Source: CBFFRJ01 sp051486985 | Lineage (GTDB): Bacteria; Pseudomonadota; Gammaproteobacteria; Enterobacterales; Enterobacteriaceae | Length of the DNA stretch: 64,000 bases | Assembly: GCF_051486985.1 (NCBI RefSeq) | Contig: NZ_JAHVDV010000001.1 | Location: 124,001-188,000 of the forward strand | Reading direction: 5' to 3' | Notes under the pieces: model-generated | Seen by the model: the letters and a program-made list of their open reading frames with translations, nothing else | The model's database searches: none | Told to the model about the DNA's origin: nothing | Position numbers and translations under genes: made by a program | Shown: piece after piece, positions 34,673 through 43,626 of the stretch | Position numbering within the stretch: the first letter of the stretch is position 1 | Layout: each line of letters begins with the position of its first letter

Positions 34673-35230
34673 ATGGAATTCTTTGATATCCGCAAAATGC
34701 CGGTCAATCTCTGGCGTAATGGTGCGGGCGAAACCCGTGAAATTTGTTGTTTCCCCGAGGCGACACGGGATTTTAGCTGGCGCGCCAGCATTGCTTCGCT
34801 GGCCAGCAATGGCGATTTTCCTCAATTCCCGGGTGTGGACCGGGTGATGACCTTAATCGAAGGCGGAGAAATTACACTGGATGCAGGCACCGCCTTTTGC
34901 CATACGCTAAAACGCTTTCAGCCGTTCAGCTTTGCTGGTGAACAGCATGTGCGCGCCCAGTTGCATGATGGTCAGATGTCGATGGATTTTAATATCATGA
35001 CACGTCGCGATCGCTGTCAGGCACATGTTCGTATCGCCGATCGCACCTTTACCACTTTTGGCTCCCGGGGCGGGGTGATTTTTGTGCTGAGCGGTGCCTG
35101 GCAAATGGGTGACAAGTTGCTTACGCCCGACCAGGGGGCATGCTGGGATGAGGGGCGTCATACGGTGCGTTTGCTGAAATCAGAAGGCCAGTTGCTGTTC
35201 AGCGAGATCAACTGGCTTCCGGGTCACTAA
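34673..35230 (+). CDS. ves: Ves, HutD/cupin family protein
   Basis: The product has 185 residues starting MEFFDIRKMPVNLWRNGAGE at 34673, with AGGAG upstream (E. coli 191). It has a double cupin-like HutD fold with GAGETREICCFP, DFSWRASIASL and SMDFNIMTRRD as family blocks. E. coli ves was described as a cold- and stress-inducible gene; its biochemical role is unknown. It converges on cho with a four-base overlap of coding ends and lacks the last few residues of the E. coli protein. Confidence 0.9.
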   Translation: MEFFDIRKMPVNLWRNGAGETREICCFPEATRDFSWRASIASLASNGDFPQFPGVDRVMTLIEGGEITLDAGTAFCHTLKRFQPFSFAGEQHVRAQLHDGQMSMDFNIMTRRDRCQAHVRIADRTFTTFGSRGGVIFVLSGAWQMGDKLLTPDQGACWDEGRHTVRLLKSEGQLLFSEINWLPGH

Positions 35231-36096
35231 TTTAGCTCGATGATGTCATACACGCCTGACATCATCGGCTTACATAAAATCTTGTAACCATCCTGATCGA
35301 AACCGCCTGGGGTGCGGATAAGCGCTGCCGCCTCCTCCAGCGTGTCGACCGCCCCTAACCAGAGCCAGTTGTGAATGATATGGTATTGGGTCATTGCACC
35401 GCCGGTTTCGCGTAATCCTACCGCGCCTTTCCACGGCCAGCATACCAGCTGCATGCGTTCCATTGCGGCAAGAAAACGGGCGTCATGCGCTTCAGGCGAC
35501 TCTTTACCACAACAGGCTCCCGCGCAGCGTTTCAGAGCTGAGCGAAAACACCCCCGGCCACGGGTCAGAGACTCAAGTCCTAACAGGCCGTAGCAAAGTT
35601 TTTCTTCGTCGGCGATGGACTGGAGGGTTTGTAAGGCGGCGCGGCGATTGGCAAACAGACCAAACAGCCCCGGTTCGCAAGAGAAATCCACTTCACGCGC
35701 GTAAACCACCTGCGGTTTACCGCCTCGTAGCAACAGCGAACATAACTGGCGATTGCGACGCAGCCGTTTATTGAACAGCGGTTGCTGCTCTTTGATAAGA
35801 CGGGCTTCCAGCAACAAGGCGCCCAGCTCACCGGCAGTGCAAATCCAGGTAATCCGCCTCGACTGGCGCAACATGGCGGCTTCATCCGGCGTTCGCAGGT
35901 GCGACAACACGCGGCTGCGAATATTGACGCTTTTGCCGATGTACAACGGCATAGCATCGCTGTCGCCATGAAAGAAGTAGACGCCCGGCTGTTTGGGTAA
36001 TGCCTCAAGCCACGGGCGAAGATGTTCGGGGTATTCGTAGATGGCCGCCGCTTCGAATTCCAGACGCGGGGCAGATTGACGCCTGCTCACTGTCAC
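35227..36096 (-). CDS. cho: Cho, excinuclease (UvrC homologue)
   Basis: The product has 289 residues (E. coli 295). It has a GIY-YIG nuclease domain: GVYFFHGDSDAMPLYIGKS near residue 35 with the family tyrosines, then RSRVLSHL. A cysteine-rich segment (RGRCFRSALKRCAGACCGKES in pattern) lies near residue 185. It lacks the second endonuclease half of UvrC. In E. coli it makes the 3' incision at bulky lesions that UvrC cannot cut and is SOS-induced. I did not find a clear LexA box in 36097-36160. Confidence 0.93.
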   Translation of the reverse strand: MTVSRRQSAPRLEFEAAAIYEYPEHLRPWLEALPKQPGVYFFHGDSDAMPLYIGKSVNIRSRVLSHLRTPDEAAMLRQSRRITWICTAGELGALLLEARLIKEQQPLFNKRLRRNRQLCSLLLRGGKPQVVYAREVDFSCEPGLFGLFANRRAALQTLQSIADEEKLCYGLLGLESLTRGRGCFRSALKRCAGACCGKESPEAHDARFLAAMERMQLVCWPWKGAVGLRETGGAMTQYHIIHNWLWLGAVDTLEEAAALIRTPGGFDQDGYKILCKPMMSGVYDIIELN

Positions 36097-36341
36097 TCCT
36101 GATACTGGTTACCTGTACAGTGTAGCAGACTCTTTTTGCACAAAAAAGAGGCTGTTTTTACTGCCTGCCTGCGGTCAGGGTGAGGTGATGAGCGTCGCCT
36201 TATCCTCTGGCGTGTAAAGACAGGCTGCCAGTAAACCGTTGCCAGGCTCGCAGGCTGGTGTAAATATCTGCGCGTTACGCCCGTCTGCGGTTAACATGGC
36301 ACGGAGACATTCAACGTCTGGTTTATCTAAAGGAGGCCTGC

Positions 36342-36602
36342 ATGCTAAAAATATTACGCACCCCTGAGGGGAAAAAATTTCTTATTGCGGTCGCGGTTGT
36401 GTTCACGATAGCCGTGTCTGTTATATCCAGCGTTACCTTTCAGGGGGTAGAGGATCAGTACAATCTGCCTATGGAGCAGTGGAGCGTTTCGCTGTTTATT
36501 ATTCAGGGGGCGTGGGCTGCCATCTACAGCATCATGTTTACTGTTATCGGTTCGCTCCCCTTTGGATTCTACTTCCTGGGGCCAAAAGACGATCGGGGAT
36601 AA
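36342..36602 (+). CDS. Small two-helix inner-membrane protein (DUF2534-like)
   Basis: The product has 86 residues with AAGGAGG upstream. Two membrane segments span about residues 13-33 (FLIAVAVVFTIAVSVISS) and 52-78 (WAAIYSIMFTVIGSLPFGFYF). It begins MLKILRTPEGKKF and ends LGPKDDRG. It resembles the enterobacterial DUF2534 family of uncharacterised membrane proteins, though I cannot verify this. It lies between cho and nadE, and the 245 bases upstream contain no other gene. Confidence 0.75.
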   Translation: MLKILRTPEGKKFLIAVAVVFTIAVSVISSVTFQGVEDQYNLPMEQWSVSLFIIQGAWAAIYSIMFTVIGSLPFGFYFLGPKDDRG

Positions 36603-36644
36603 ACTGCACGCGGGTGAGACCAACGGCACTCACGCGACCTGATA

Positions 36645-36667
36645 AAAAAGGCGGCAAATGCCGCCTG
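36645..36667 (-). terminator. nadE terminator
   Basis: AGGCGGC (36650-36656) pairs with GCCGCCT (36661-36667) around AAAT. Read on the minus strand it runs into TTTTTT. Confidence 0.85.
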
Positions 36668-36672
36668 AATAT

Positions 36673-37503
36673 TTACTGTTTTTTCCAGAAATCATCAAAA
36701 ACCGTAATGGGTGGCCGACGTTTGTGTTCCGTTTTCACATACCAGCCTTCAATGATGTGCGCCGTTCCGGCATCCAGCGTTTTGCCTTCCAGATAATCAT
36801 CAATGTTGTCGTAGGTGACCCCCAGCGCGGCTTCGTCCGGCAGGGAGGGGCGATCGTCTTCAAGATCGGCAGTTGGCGCTTTGTTGTACAGATGCTCCGG
36901 ACAGTCCAGAAATGCGAGGCACTGTCTACCCTGGCGCTTGTTCAGTCGGAACAGAGGGTTAATATCAGTGCCACCATCACCATATTTGGTAAAGAAGCCG
37001 GTAACCGCCTCTGCGGCATGATCGGTGCCGATAACTACGCCTTTGGTCATACCGGCGATGCTGTACTGCGCTTTCATGCGCTCGCGCGCTTTTTCGTTGC
37101 CGCGAACAAAATCGCTAAGCTCAATGCCTGCGTCACGTAATGCCTGTTCACTGGCGAGCACGGCGGCTTTGATATTAACGGTCAGAACCCGGTCGGGCTG
37201 AATATAGGCGATTGCGTCCTGGCAATCTTGTTCGTCAGCCTGCACCCCATGCGGTAAACGAACAGCGATAAACTGGTAGCTATTATCGCCGGTCTCCTCG
37301 CGCAGTTCAGTGATGGCCAACTGGCTGATTTTGCCTGCCAGCGTAGAGTCCTGACCGCCGCTAATCCCCAACACCAGCGTTTTTATAAAGGGGTAGGTTT
37401 GCAGATAGGTTTTCAGAAAATCGATACTACGGCGTACTTCTTCTTCTGGCTGGATGGTCGGTTTGACACCCAGTGCCTGAATAATCTCTTGTTGCAGAGT
37501 CAT
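36673..37503 (-). CDS. nadE: NH3-dependent NAD+ synthetase
   Basis: The product has 276 residues. It has an ATP-pyrophosphatase P-loop SGGQDSTLAGK near residue 47. It has no glutaminase domain, so it uses ammonia directly. The blocks VRLPHGVQADEQDC, GTDHAAEAVTGFFTKYGDG and PTADLEDDRPSLPDE match E. coli NadE. It amidates deamido-NAD, the last step of NAD synthesis. It is divergent from osmE across 251 bases, in which I recognise no operator. Confidence 0.96.
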   Translation of the reverse strand: MTLQQEIIQALGVKPTIQPEEEVRRSIDFLKTYLQTYPFIKTLVLGISGGQDSTLAGKISQLAITELREETGDNSYQFIAVRLPHGVQADEQDCQDAIAYIQPDRVLTVNIKAAVLASEQALRDAGIELSDFVRGNEKARERMKAQYSIAGMTKGVVIGTDHAAEAVTGFFTKYGDGGTDINPLFRLNKRQGRQCLAFLDCPEHLYNKAPTADLEDDRPSLPDEAALGVTYDNIDDYLEGKTLDAGTAHIIEGWYVKTEHKRRPPITVFDDFWKKQ

Positions 37504-37754
37504 TGAACCCCTCCGTAAGTAAACCTGTTAACAGTGACAATAGTATTGATAAGGTCAACTTAAACCCTAAGCCCTAAAACGACAAGGTGCGCGCTTTCGA
37601 GTGGCGCAATTTACGACGTTTTAGCAGCATATCTCAATTTTATTAGAATTTTCCGAAAGTTATGCCGAACCTGAACCAGAGTTGAAAAATGTAATTTTAT
37701 ATTCCAGGCTTAGATAACGCGCTGATACAGAAGCGGATAACAAGAGGAAGGAAT

Positions 37755-38096
37755 ATGAAAAAGAATATTGCAGGAATGTTAGGTGCAGCGGCGGTTCTGA
37801 CGATGTTGGCGGGCTGTACGGCTTACGATCGTACCAAAGATCAGTTCACTACGCCGGTGGTGAAGGACATCAAGAAAGGCATGACGCGTCAGCAGGTAAA
37901 CCAGATTGCTGGTCGTCCGTCGTCAGAAGTATCAATGATTCATGCACGCGGGACTTGCCAGACCTATATCCTGGGCCAGCGTGATGGTAAGACCGAAACC
38001 TACTTCGTTGCGCTGGATGAAACTGGTCACGTAATGAATTCGGGTTATCAGACTTGTGCGGAATACGATACCGATCCGCAGGCTGCGAAGAAATAA
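37755..38096 (+). CDS. osmE: OsmE, osmotically inducible lipoprotein
   Basis: The product has 113 residues. The lipoprotein signal peptide has the lipobox LAGC, with the modified cysteine at about residue 22. The mature part is a single SmpA/BamE-like domain (GMTRQQVNQIAGRPS) with a disulfide-capable pair in GTCQTYILG and YQTCAEYD. In E. coli it is induced in stationary phase and at high osmolarity. Its function is not defined. It is followed by a strong terminator. Confidence 0.94.
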   Translation: MKKNIAGMLGAAAVLTMLAGCTAYDRTKDQFTTPVVKDIKKGMTRQQVNQIAGRPSSEVSMIHARGTCQTYILGQRDGKTETYFVALDETGHVMNSGYQTCAEYDTDPQAAKK

Positions 38097-38121
38097 TTTC
38101 GACTTCTTGCCTGAGTTAACG

Positions 38122-38146
38122 AAAACCGCCTGCGGGCGGTTTTTTT
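38122..38146 (+). terminator. osmE terminator
   Basis: AACCGCC pairs with GGCGGTT around TGCG. Seven T follow to 38146. Confidence 0.88.
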
Positions 38147-38188
38147 GTGCCCCTCACTTTTTTATCGACGCGAATTATTTAGCTGGAA

Positions 38189-38204
38189 TGTGAAGGGAAT
38201 CATC
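38189..38204 (+). promoter_or_regulatory. CRP-like site upstream of chbB
   Basis: TGTGAAGGGAATCATC matches TGTGA-N6-TCACA at 8 of 10 positions, about 165 bases before the chbB ATG. chb operons need CRP, with NagC and ChbR. NagC boxes could not be placed with confidence in 38147-38368. Confidence 0.5.
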
Positions 38205-38368
38205 ATGCCTGGTCAAGGAGAGACAATCGAGGTTTGTGGCGAATTATCCCGTCATATACCGACGACGTATACTGAAACCCTCGTAACGATATCAACCAAT
38301 CGATATCACATTTCATGCCAGTCGCCGTTTTTTTACCGCTGGCGAAGGTCACACACAAGAGGTTTCTC

Positions 38369-38686
38369 ATGGATAAAAAGCGCATCTACTTATTCTGCTC
38401 AGCAGGGATGTCGACGTCGCTGCTGGTGACAAAAATGCGAGCTCAGGCTGAAAAATACGATGTCCCGGTGATTATCGATGCTTTCCCGGAGACGCTGGCC
38501 GCAGAAAAGGGCCCTCATGCCGACGTGGTGCTTCTGGGGCCACAAATTGCTTACCTGCTTCCGGAAATTCAACGCCTTCTTCCCACTAAACCCGTGGAAG
38601 TTATAGATTCGGTGCTCTACGGCAAGAACGATGGTCTGGCCGTACTTAAAAGTGCTGTTGCTGCCATTAAAAAAGCGGCCATTTAG
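38369..38686 (+). CDS. chbB: PTS system N,N'-diacetylchitobiose EIIB
   Basis: The product has 105 residues starting MDKKRIYLFCSAGMSTSLL at 38369, with GAGG upstream. The lactose/cellobiose-type EIIB phosphocysteine is Cys10 in LFCSAGMSTS. It passes phosphate from ChbA to the sugar bound by ChbC. It is the first gene of chbBCARFG, 77 bases before chbC. Confidence 0.96.
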   Translation: MDKKRIYLFCSAGMSTSLLVTKMRAQAEKYDVPVIIDAFPETLAAEKGPHADVVLLGPQIAYLLPEIQRLLPTKPVEVIDSVLYGKNDGLAVLKSAVAAIKKAAI

Positions 38687-38763
38687 TAGTTATTTTCCCG
38701 TCAAAGAGTTATTTCACACATGACTGCCGCAATCATTATTGCGGCCTTCTGGGGCATATTTAT

Positions 38764-40122
38764 ATGAATAGTGTTATTGGTTCTCTTGAAAAAGTACTTC
38801 TGCCATTTGCAGTAAAAATAGGAAAACAACCCCATGTAAATGCAATTAAAAATGGCTTTATTAAATTAATGCCATTAACGCTCGCAGGGGCCATGTTTGT
38901 TCTGATAAATAATGTTTTTCTGAGTTTCGGTGAAGGTTCGTTTTTTTATTCCCTTGGTATCCGCCTGGATGCCTCTACTATATCTACTCTTAACGGCCTA
39001 AAAGCCATTGGTGGCAATGTCTATAACGGTACACTAGGCATTATGTCGCTGGTGGCTCCTTTTTTTATTGGGATGGCTTTAGCGGAAGAGCGGAAAGTTG
39101 ATTCACTGGCAGCAGGGTTATTATCAATTGCGGCATTTATGACGCTCACCCCTTTTAGCGTTGGGGAGGCTTATGCCGTTGATGCAAACTGGCTTGGCGG
39201 ATCAAATATTATTTCCGGGATGCTTATTGGTTTAATTGTGGCAGAAATGTTCACGTTTATTGTCAGACGTAATTGGGTCATCAAACTACCCGACAGCGTT
39301 CCGGCTTCGGTTTCGCGCTCATTTTCAGCCTTAATTCCAGGATTTTTAATTCTGTCGGTAATGGGTATCGTGGCCTGGGGACTGGCAGGTGCCGGGACTA
39401 CCTTCCATCAAATCATTATGGACTCCATCTCCCGACCGCTTGCGGCGATGGGAAGCGTGGTGGGCTGGGCTTACGTTATCTTTACCTCACTGCTATGGTT
39501 TTTTGGCGTACACGGTTCGCTGGCCCTGGCAGCCCTCGACAGTGGCATCATGACGCCGTGGGCGCTGGAAAACGTAGCGCTTTATACCGAATATGGTTCG
39601 GTTGATGCTGCCCTGGCGGCAGGGAAGACGTTCCATGTCTGGGCTAAGCCTATGCTGGATTCCTATATTTTCCTCGGCGGTACCGGCGCGACGTTAGGAT
39701 TGATTATCGCCATTTTTATCGCCTCACGCCGTGCCGATCATCGTCAGGTTGCTAAGCTGGCGCTGCCGTCGGGCATTTTCCAGATTAACGAGCCTATCCT
39801 CTTTGGCCTGCCCATCATCATGAACCCGGTGATGTTCATTCCTTTTATCCTGGTGCAACCGGTGCTGGCCGCTATCACGCTGGCGGCGTACTACACGGGC
39901 ATCATTCCACCTATTACTAACATCGCGCCCTGGACAATGCCGACCGGCCTTGGTGCATTCTTTAATACCAACGGTAGCATCGCCGCACTGCTGTTAGCGC
40001 TGTTCAACCTGGGGGTAGCAACCATTATCTACCTGCCTTTCGTGGTCATCTCGAATAAGGCGCAAAGCACCATTGAGGAAGAAGAGAGTGAAGAGGCGAT
40101 CGCCGACGCCCTGAAATTTTAA
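38764..40122 (+). CDS. chbC: PTS system N,N'-diacetylchitobiose permease EIIC
   Basis: At 452 residues this equals E. coli ChbC. It is a polytopic membrane protein of the lactose/cellobiose EIIC family, with the substrate-site regions WFFGVHGS, FHVWAKPMLDSYIFLGGTGATLG (in pattern) and the glutamate in FQINEPILFGLPI. It imports and phosphorylates chitobiose with ChbB and ChbA. Codon use near the 5' end is AT-rich compared with the rest of the gene. Confidence 0.96.
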   Translation: MNSVIGSLEKVLLPFAVKIGKQPHVNAIKNGFIKLMPLTLAGAMFVLINNVFLSFGEGSFFYSLGIRLDASTISTLNGLKAIGGNVYNGTLGIMSLVAPFFIGMALAEERKVDSLAAGLLSIAAFMTLTPFSVGEAYAVDANWLGGSNIISGMLIGLIVAEMFTFIVRRNWVIKLPDSVPASVSRSFSALIPGFLILSVMGIVAWGLAGAGTTFHQIIMDSISRPLAAMGSVVGWAYVIFTSLLWFFGVHGSLALAALDSGIMTPWALENVALYTEYGSVDAALAAGKTFHVWAKPMLDSYIFLGGTGATLGLIIAIFIASRRADHRQVAKLALPSGIFQINEPILFGLPIIMNPVMFIPFILVQPVLAAITLAAYYTGIIPPITNIAPWTMPTGLGAFFNTNGSIAALLLALFNLGVATIIYLPFVVISNKAQSTIEEEESEEAIADALKF

Positions 40123-40175
40123 CCTATTACACGGGCGGTGAGTTCTGCACCGCCCTGCCATGAAAGGAGGATTAC

Positions 40176-40520
40176 ATGCTGGATTTAGAGACTATTGATG
40201 AGACAGACGCCCCTGCCGATGCGCTTGAAGAGATTGTCATGGGATTGATTATTAACGCCGGTCAGGCGCGTAGCCTGGCCTGGACCGCGCTCAAACATGC
40301 CAAGGCCGGGGATGTGGAAACCGCCAGAACCCTGATGGCGGAGTCTCATGCCGCGCTTAACAGCGCCCATCGGGTACAGACGCAATTGATTGAAAGCGAT
40401 GCCGGTGAAGGTAAGATGAAAGTCAGCCTGGTGCTGGTACATGCTCAGGATCACCTGATGACGGCGATGCTGGCGCGTGAGCTTATCGCTGAACTGATTG
40501 AACTGTACGAAAAAGAGTGA
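40176..40520 (+). CDS. chbA: PTS system N,N'-diacetylchitobiose EIIA
   Basis: The product has 114 residues with AGGAGG before the ATG. It has a helical lactose-type EIIA fold: MGLIINAGQARSLAWTALK and the phosphohistidine in VLVHAQDHLMTAML near residue 88. An extended acidic N-terminus (DLETIDETDAPADALEE) matches E. coli ChbA. It relays phosphate from HPr to ChbB. chbR follows after 19 bases. Confidence 0.95.
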   Translation: MLDLETIDETDAPADALEEIVMGLIINAGQARSLAWTALKHAKAGDVETARTLMAESHAALNSAHRVQTQLIESDAGEGKMKVSLVLVHAQDHLMTAMLARELIAELIELYEKE

Positions 40521-40539
40521 AAAACAGGGGAGGCCCGAT

Positions 40540-41376
40540 ATGTTGCCAGCGGTAAACAACACGGAAGTCAGACTGGTTAAAGAGCAGCAGCTGTTTAATG
40601 GCAGATCCTTTCATGTGTTTATTTACAATAAAGTGGAGAGCATAAGCGGGCTTCACCAGCATGATTACTACGAATTTACCCTGGTGCTGACCGGGCGTTA
40701 TTATCAGGTTATTAATGGCAAACGCGTATTGCTCGAAAGAGGGGATTTTGTTTTTATCCCGGTGGGATCTTCCCATCAAAGTTTTTACGAGTTTGGCGCA
40801 ACACGCATTCTCAATGTGGGCATCAGCAAGCCATTTTTTGATGAACATTACCTGTCACTGGTGCCTTTTTGTTATGTTGCCTCGCAGGTGCATACGGTTC
40901 AGTCGGCTTTCCTTACCTATATTGAATCCATTATTGCATCGCTTAATTTCCGTGACAGCGAATTTGACGAATTTATTGAGCATGTTAGTTTTTATGTCAT
41001 CAACCGATTACGCCATTTTCGTGAGCAACAGACTGAAAATGTTATACCGCAATGGTTAAAATTCACCATTGAGAGGATGCATGATAAAAGTCAGTTCTCT
41101 GAAAACGCCCTGGAAAACATGGTCAAGCTCTCCGGTAAGTCGCAAGAGTATTTAACCCGGGCGACCCAGCGTTATTATCAAAAAACGCCAGTGCAAATTA
41201 TTAATGAGATCCGCATTAACTTTGCCTGTAAGCAGCTGGAAATCACGAATTTCTCCATTACCGACATTGCATGGGAATCGGGTTACAGCAGCGCCAGTTT
41301 ATTTATTAAAACGTTCAAGAAATTAACGTCTTTTACACCGGGTAATTATCGAAAGCAGTTAACCAGTATTTCCTGA
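40540..41376 (+). CDS. chbR: ChbR, AraC-family regulator of the chb operon
   Basis: The product has 278 residues starting MLPAVNNTEVRLVKEQQ at 40540; the longer frame to 40498 overlaps chbA. The N-terminal cupin senses sugar (SGLHQHDYYEFTLVLTGRYY). The C-terminal AraC double helix-turn-helix includes NEIRINFACKQLEITNFS and ITDIAWESGYSSASLFIKTFKK. In E. coli it represses without and activates with chitobiose-6-P after ChbG deacetylation. Its position inside the operon is conserved. Confidence 0.94.
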   Translation: MLPAVNNTEVRLVKEQQLFNGRSFHVFIYNKVESISGLHQHDYYEFTLVLTGRYYQVINGKRVLLERGDFVFIPVGSSHQSFYEFGATRILNVGISKPFFDEHYLSLVPFCYVASQVHTVQSAFLTYIESIIASLNFRDSEFDEFIEHVSFYVINRLRHFREQQTENVIPQWLKFTIERMHDKSQFSENALENMVKLSGKSQEYLTRATQRYYQKTPVQIINEIRINFACKQLEITNFSITDIAWESGYSSASLFIKTFKKLTSFTPGNYRKQLTSIS

Positions 41377-41474
41377 ATGACGGGGCGTCCCCGTTAAATG
41401 TCTGGATTATTCTATACTTATCGCATATTGCGATAGCGGTATGGCTTGTCCTAAAAAGCCTGAAGGGAGCAGAT

Positions 41475-42821
41475 ATGAGCCATAAGTTAAAAGTTGTCAC
41501 TATCGGTGGCGGCAGTAGCTATACCCCTGAATTACTTGAAGGATTTCTTCTTCGTTATCAAGAACTGCCGGTCACTGAATTGTGGCTGGTGGATGTGGAA
41601 GAAGGGAAACACAAGCTCGATATTATCTATGATCTGTGCTGTCGGATGGTAAAAAAAGCGGGTGTGCCGCTTAAGGTGATGAAAACCCTGGACCGTCGGG
41701 AAGCACTTACTGATGCCGATTTCGTAACTACCCAGTTCCGTATCGGTCAGTTAAAAGCGCGTGAGCAGGACGAGCGTATCCCGCTGAGTCATGGCTATCT
41801 TGGCCAGGAAACCAATGGTGCTGGCGGTCTTTTTAAAGGGCTTCGCACTATTCCTGTTATTTTCGACATCATTAAGGATGTGGAAGAACTCTGCCCTGAG
41901 GCGTGGATTATTAACTTTACTAACCCGGCAGGTATGGTCACCGAGGCCGTTTACCGTCACACCGGTTTTCGCCGTTTTATTGGTGTGTGCAATGTCCCCG
42001 TCGGTATGAAAATGTTCGTCCGTGATGTTTTGCAGCTAGCCCCTGCGGATGATCTCTCCTTAGATCTGTTCGGCCTTAATCATCTGGTGTTTATTAGTGA
42101 TGTGCTGGTCAATGGTAAATCACGGTTTGCCGAATTGATGGACGGGGTGGCATCAGGGCGATTCGCGAAATCTTCGGTGAAAAATATTTTTGATTTGCCC
42201 TTTTCCGAAGGCCTGTTGCGTTCGTTGAATTTATTGCCGTGTTCGTATTTGCAGTATTACTTCAAATCCAAAGAGATGCTCGGTATTGAGCTGGGGGAAT
42301 ATTATAAGGGCGGTACGCGAGCGCAGGTAGTACAGGGCGTCGAGAAGAACCTTTTTGATATGTACAAAAACCCCGGTCTGGATGTGAAACCCAAAGAGCT
42401 GGAGTTGCGCGGTGGGGCGTACTATTCCGATGCCGCCTGCGAAGTAATCAATGCGATTTACAACGACAAGCAGGCCGAGCATTACGTCAACGTGCCGCAT
42501 ATCGGTAGCGTGGATAATATTCCCGCTGACTGGGCGGTGGAGATGACCTGTCTGCTGGGTAAAAATGGCGCAATACCCCATCCTCGTATCACCCATTTCA
42601 ATGAGAATGTGCTTGGGCTGATTTATACCATCAAAGGCTTTGAAATCGCGGCCAGCAACGCAGCGTTAAGCGGCAGGCTCAATGACGTTCTTCTGGCGCT
42701 GAACCTTAATCCGCTTATTCATTCGGATAAAGATGCAGAAAAACTGGCCTGCGAAATGATTCTTGCGAATCAGCAATGGCTGCCACGCTTTGCCGAAACG
42801 GTCGCTGACATCAAGCAGTGA
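41475..42821 (+). CDS. chbF: Chitobiose-6-phosphate hydrolase (GH4 6-phospho-beta-glucosidase)
   Basis: The product has 448 residues with AAGGGAG upstream. GH4 features are an N-terminal NAD-binding motif TIGGGSSYTPELLEG, the metal-binding cysteine and asparagine in IGVCNVPVGM and FTNPAGMVTEA, and HxxH-like GLNHLVFISDV. It uses NAD+ and Mn2+ and hydrolyses the monodeacetylated chitobiose-6-phosphate made by ChbG. It precedes chbG by six bases. Confidence 0.95.
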   Translation: MSHKLKVVTIGGGSSYTPELLEGFLLRYQELPVTELWLVDVEEGKHKLDIIYDLCCRMVKKAGVPLKVMKTLDRREALTDADFVTTQFRIGQLKAREQDERIPLSHGYLGQETNGAGGLFKGLRTIPVIFDIIKDVEELCPEAWIINFTNPAGMVTEAVYRHTGFRRFIGVCNVPVGMKMFVRDVLQLAPADDLSLDLFGLNHLVFISDVLVNGKSRFAELMDGVASGRFAKSSVKNIFDLPFSEGLLRSLNLLPCSYLQYYFKSKEMLGIELGEYYKGGTRAQVVQGVEKNLFDMYKNPGLDVKPKELELRGGAYYSDAACEVINAIYNDKQAEHYVNVPHIGSVDNIPADWAVEMTCLLGKNGAIPHPRITHFNENVLGLIYTIKGFEIAASNAALSGRLNDVLLALNLNPLIHSDKDAEKLACEMILANQQWLPRFAETVADIKQ

Positions 42822-42827
42822 GGACGT

Positions 42828-43586
42828 ATGAGCAACCTGTTGATTGTCAACGCAGACGACTTCGGCCTGAGTCGTGGCCAGAACTATGGCATTATCGAAG
42901 CCTGCCGTCACGGAGTGGTGCTGTCGACCACGGCGCTGGTTAACGGTGCGGCGATTGAGCACGCAGTTGAACTGCGTCGCCTGGTGCCCGAGCTGGGGGT
43001 AGGGTTGCATTTTAACCTGACGCTCGGCAAGCCACTTGGTGTACTTCCGTCGCTGACCCGCGACGGGGTGCTCGGTAAATGGCTTTGGGAGCAGGCGGAG
43101 AGAGGTGCACTGGCATTAGATGAAATTGCGGAGGAGCTGGAACGCCAGTATGGCCGTTTTCTCGCACTCTTTGGCGGCCCGCCCAGCCATATAGACAGTC
43201 ATCATCACGTGCACATGATGTCCGACCTTTTTCCCCTGGTGGCGGATTTTGCGAAGGCGAAAGATGTGCCGATCCGGATTGACCGTGAAGTGGTGCAACG
43301 TCATGCGCTGCGGGTTGATGGTCTGCGCAGTACTGACGGGTACTCCAGTGGTTTTTATGGAGAATCCATCACCGCATCCTTATTCACTGCGCTTCTTGAT
43401 GAATCTTTGCTACGCAAAGACAACTCATTTGAGATGATGTGCCATCCGGCCTTTGTGGATAAAGGCGTACTGGCAAGCCATTACTGCTACCCCAGGCTCG
43501 ATGAGCTGGAACTCCTGACGCAACCCGCGCTGAAAAGGGCAATTGCCGGGCGTGGTTTCCGGCCGGGAAATTTCCGCTCGCTGTAA
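42828..43586 (+). CDS. chbG: Chitooligosaccharide deacetylase (monoacetylchitobiose-6-P forming)
   Basis: The product has 252 residues with AGGACG upstream. It is a YdjC-family carbohydrate deacetylase: the metal-binding IVNADDFGLSRGQNYG near residue 5, SHIDSHHHVHM near residue 120 and the MCHPAFVD block. It removes one acetyl group from chitobiose-6-phosphate, producing the inducer for ChbR and the substrate for ChbF. It is the last gene of the operon and converges on katE. Confidence 0.94.
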   Translation: MSNLLIVNADDFGLSRGQNYGIIEACRHGVVLSTTALVNGAAIEHAVELRRLVPELGVGLHFNLTLGKPLGVLPSLTRDGVLGKWLWEQAERGALALDEIAEELERQYGRFLALFGGPPSHIDSHHHVHMMSDLFPLVADFAKAKDVPIRIDREVVQRHALRVDGLRSTDGYSSGFYGESITASLFTALLDESLLRKDNSFEMMCHPAFVDKGVLASHYCYPRLDELELLTQPALKRAIAGRGFRPGNFRSL

Positions 43587-43587
43587 A

Positions 43588-43626
43588 AACGACACCGCAG
43601 CAGTAGCCTGCTGCGGTGCGGTCGTT
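43588..43626. terminator. Extended hairpin between chbG and katE
   Basis: CACCGCAGCAG (43593-43603) pairs with CTGCTGCGGTG (43608-43618), and the flanks AACGAC/GTCGTT extend the stem with a small bulge. It has no long U-tract and probably serves both convergent operons. Confidence 0.65.
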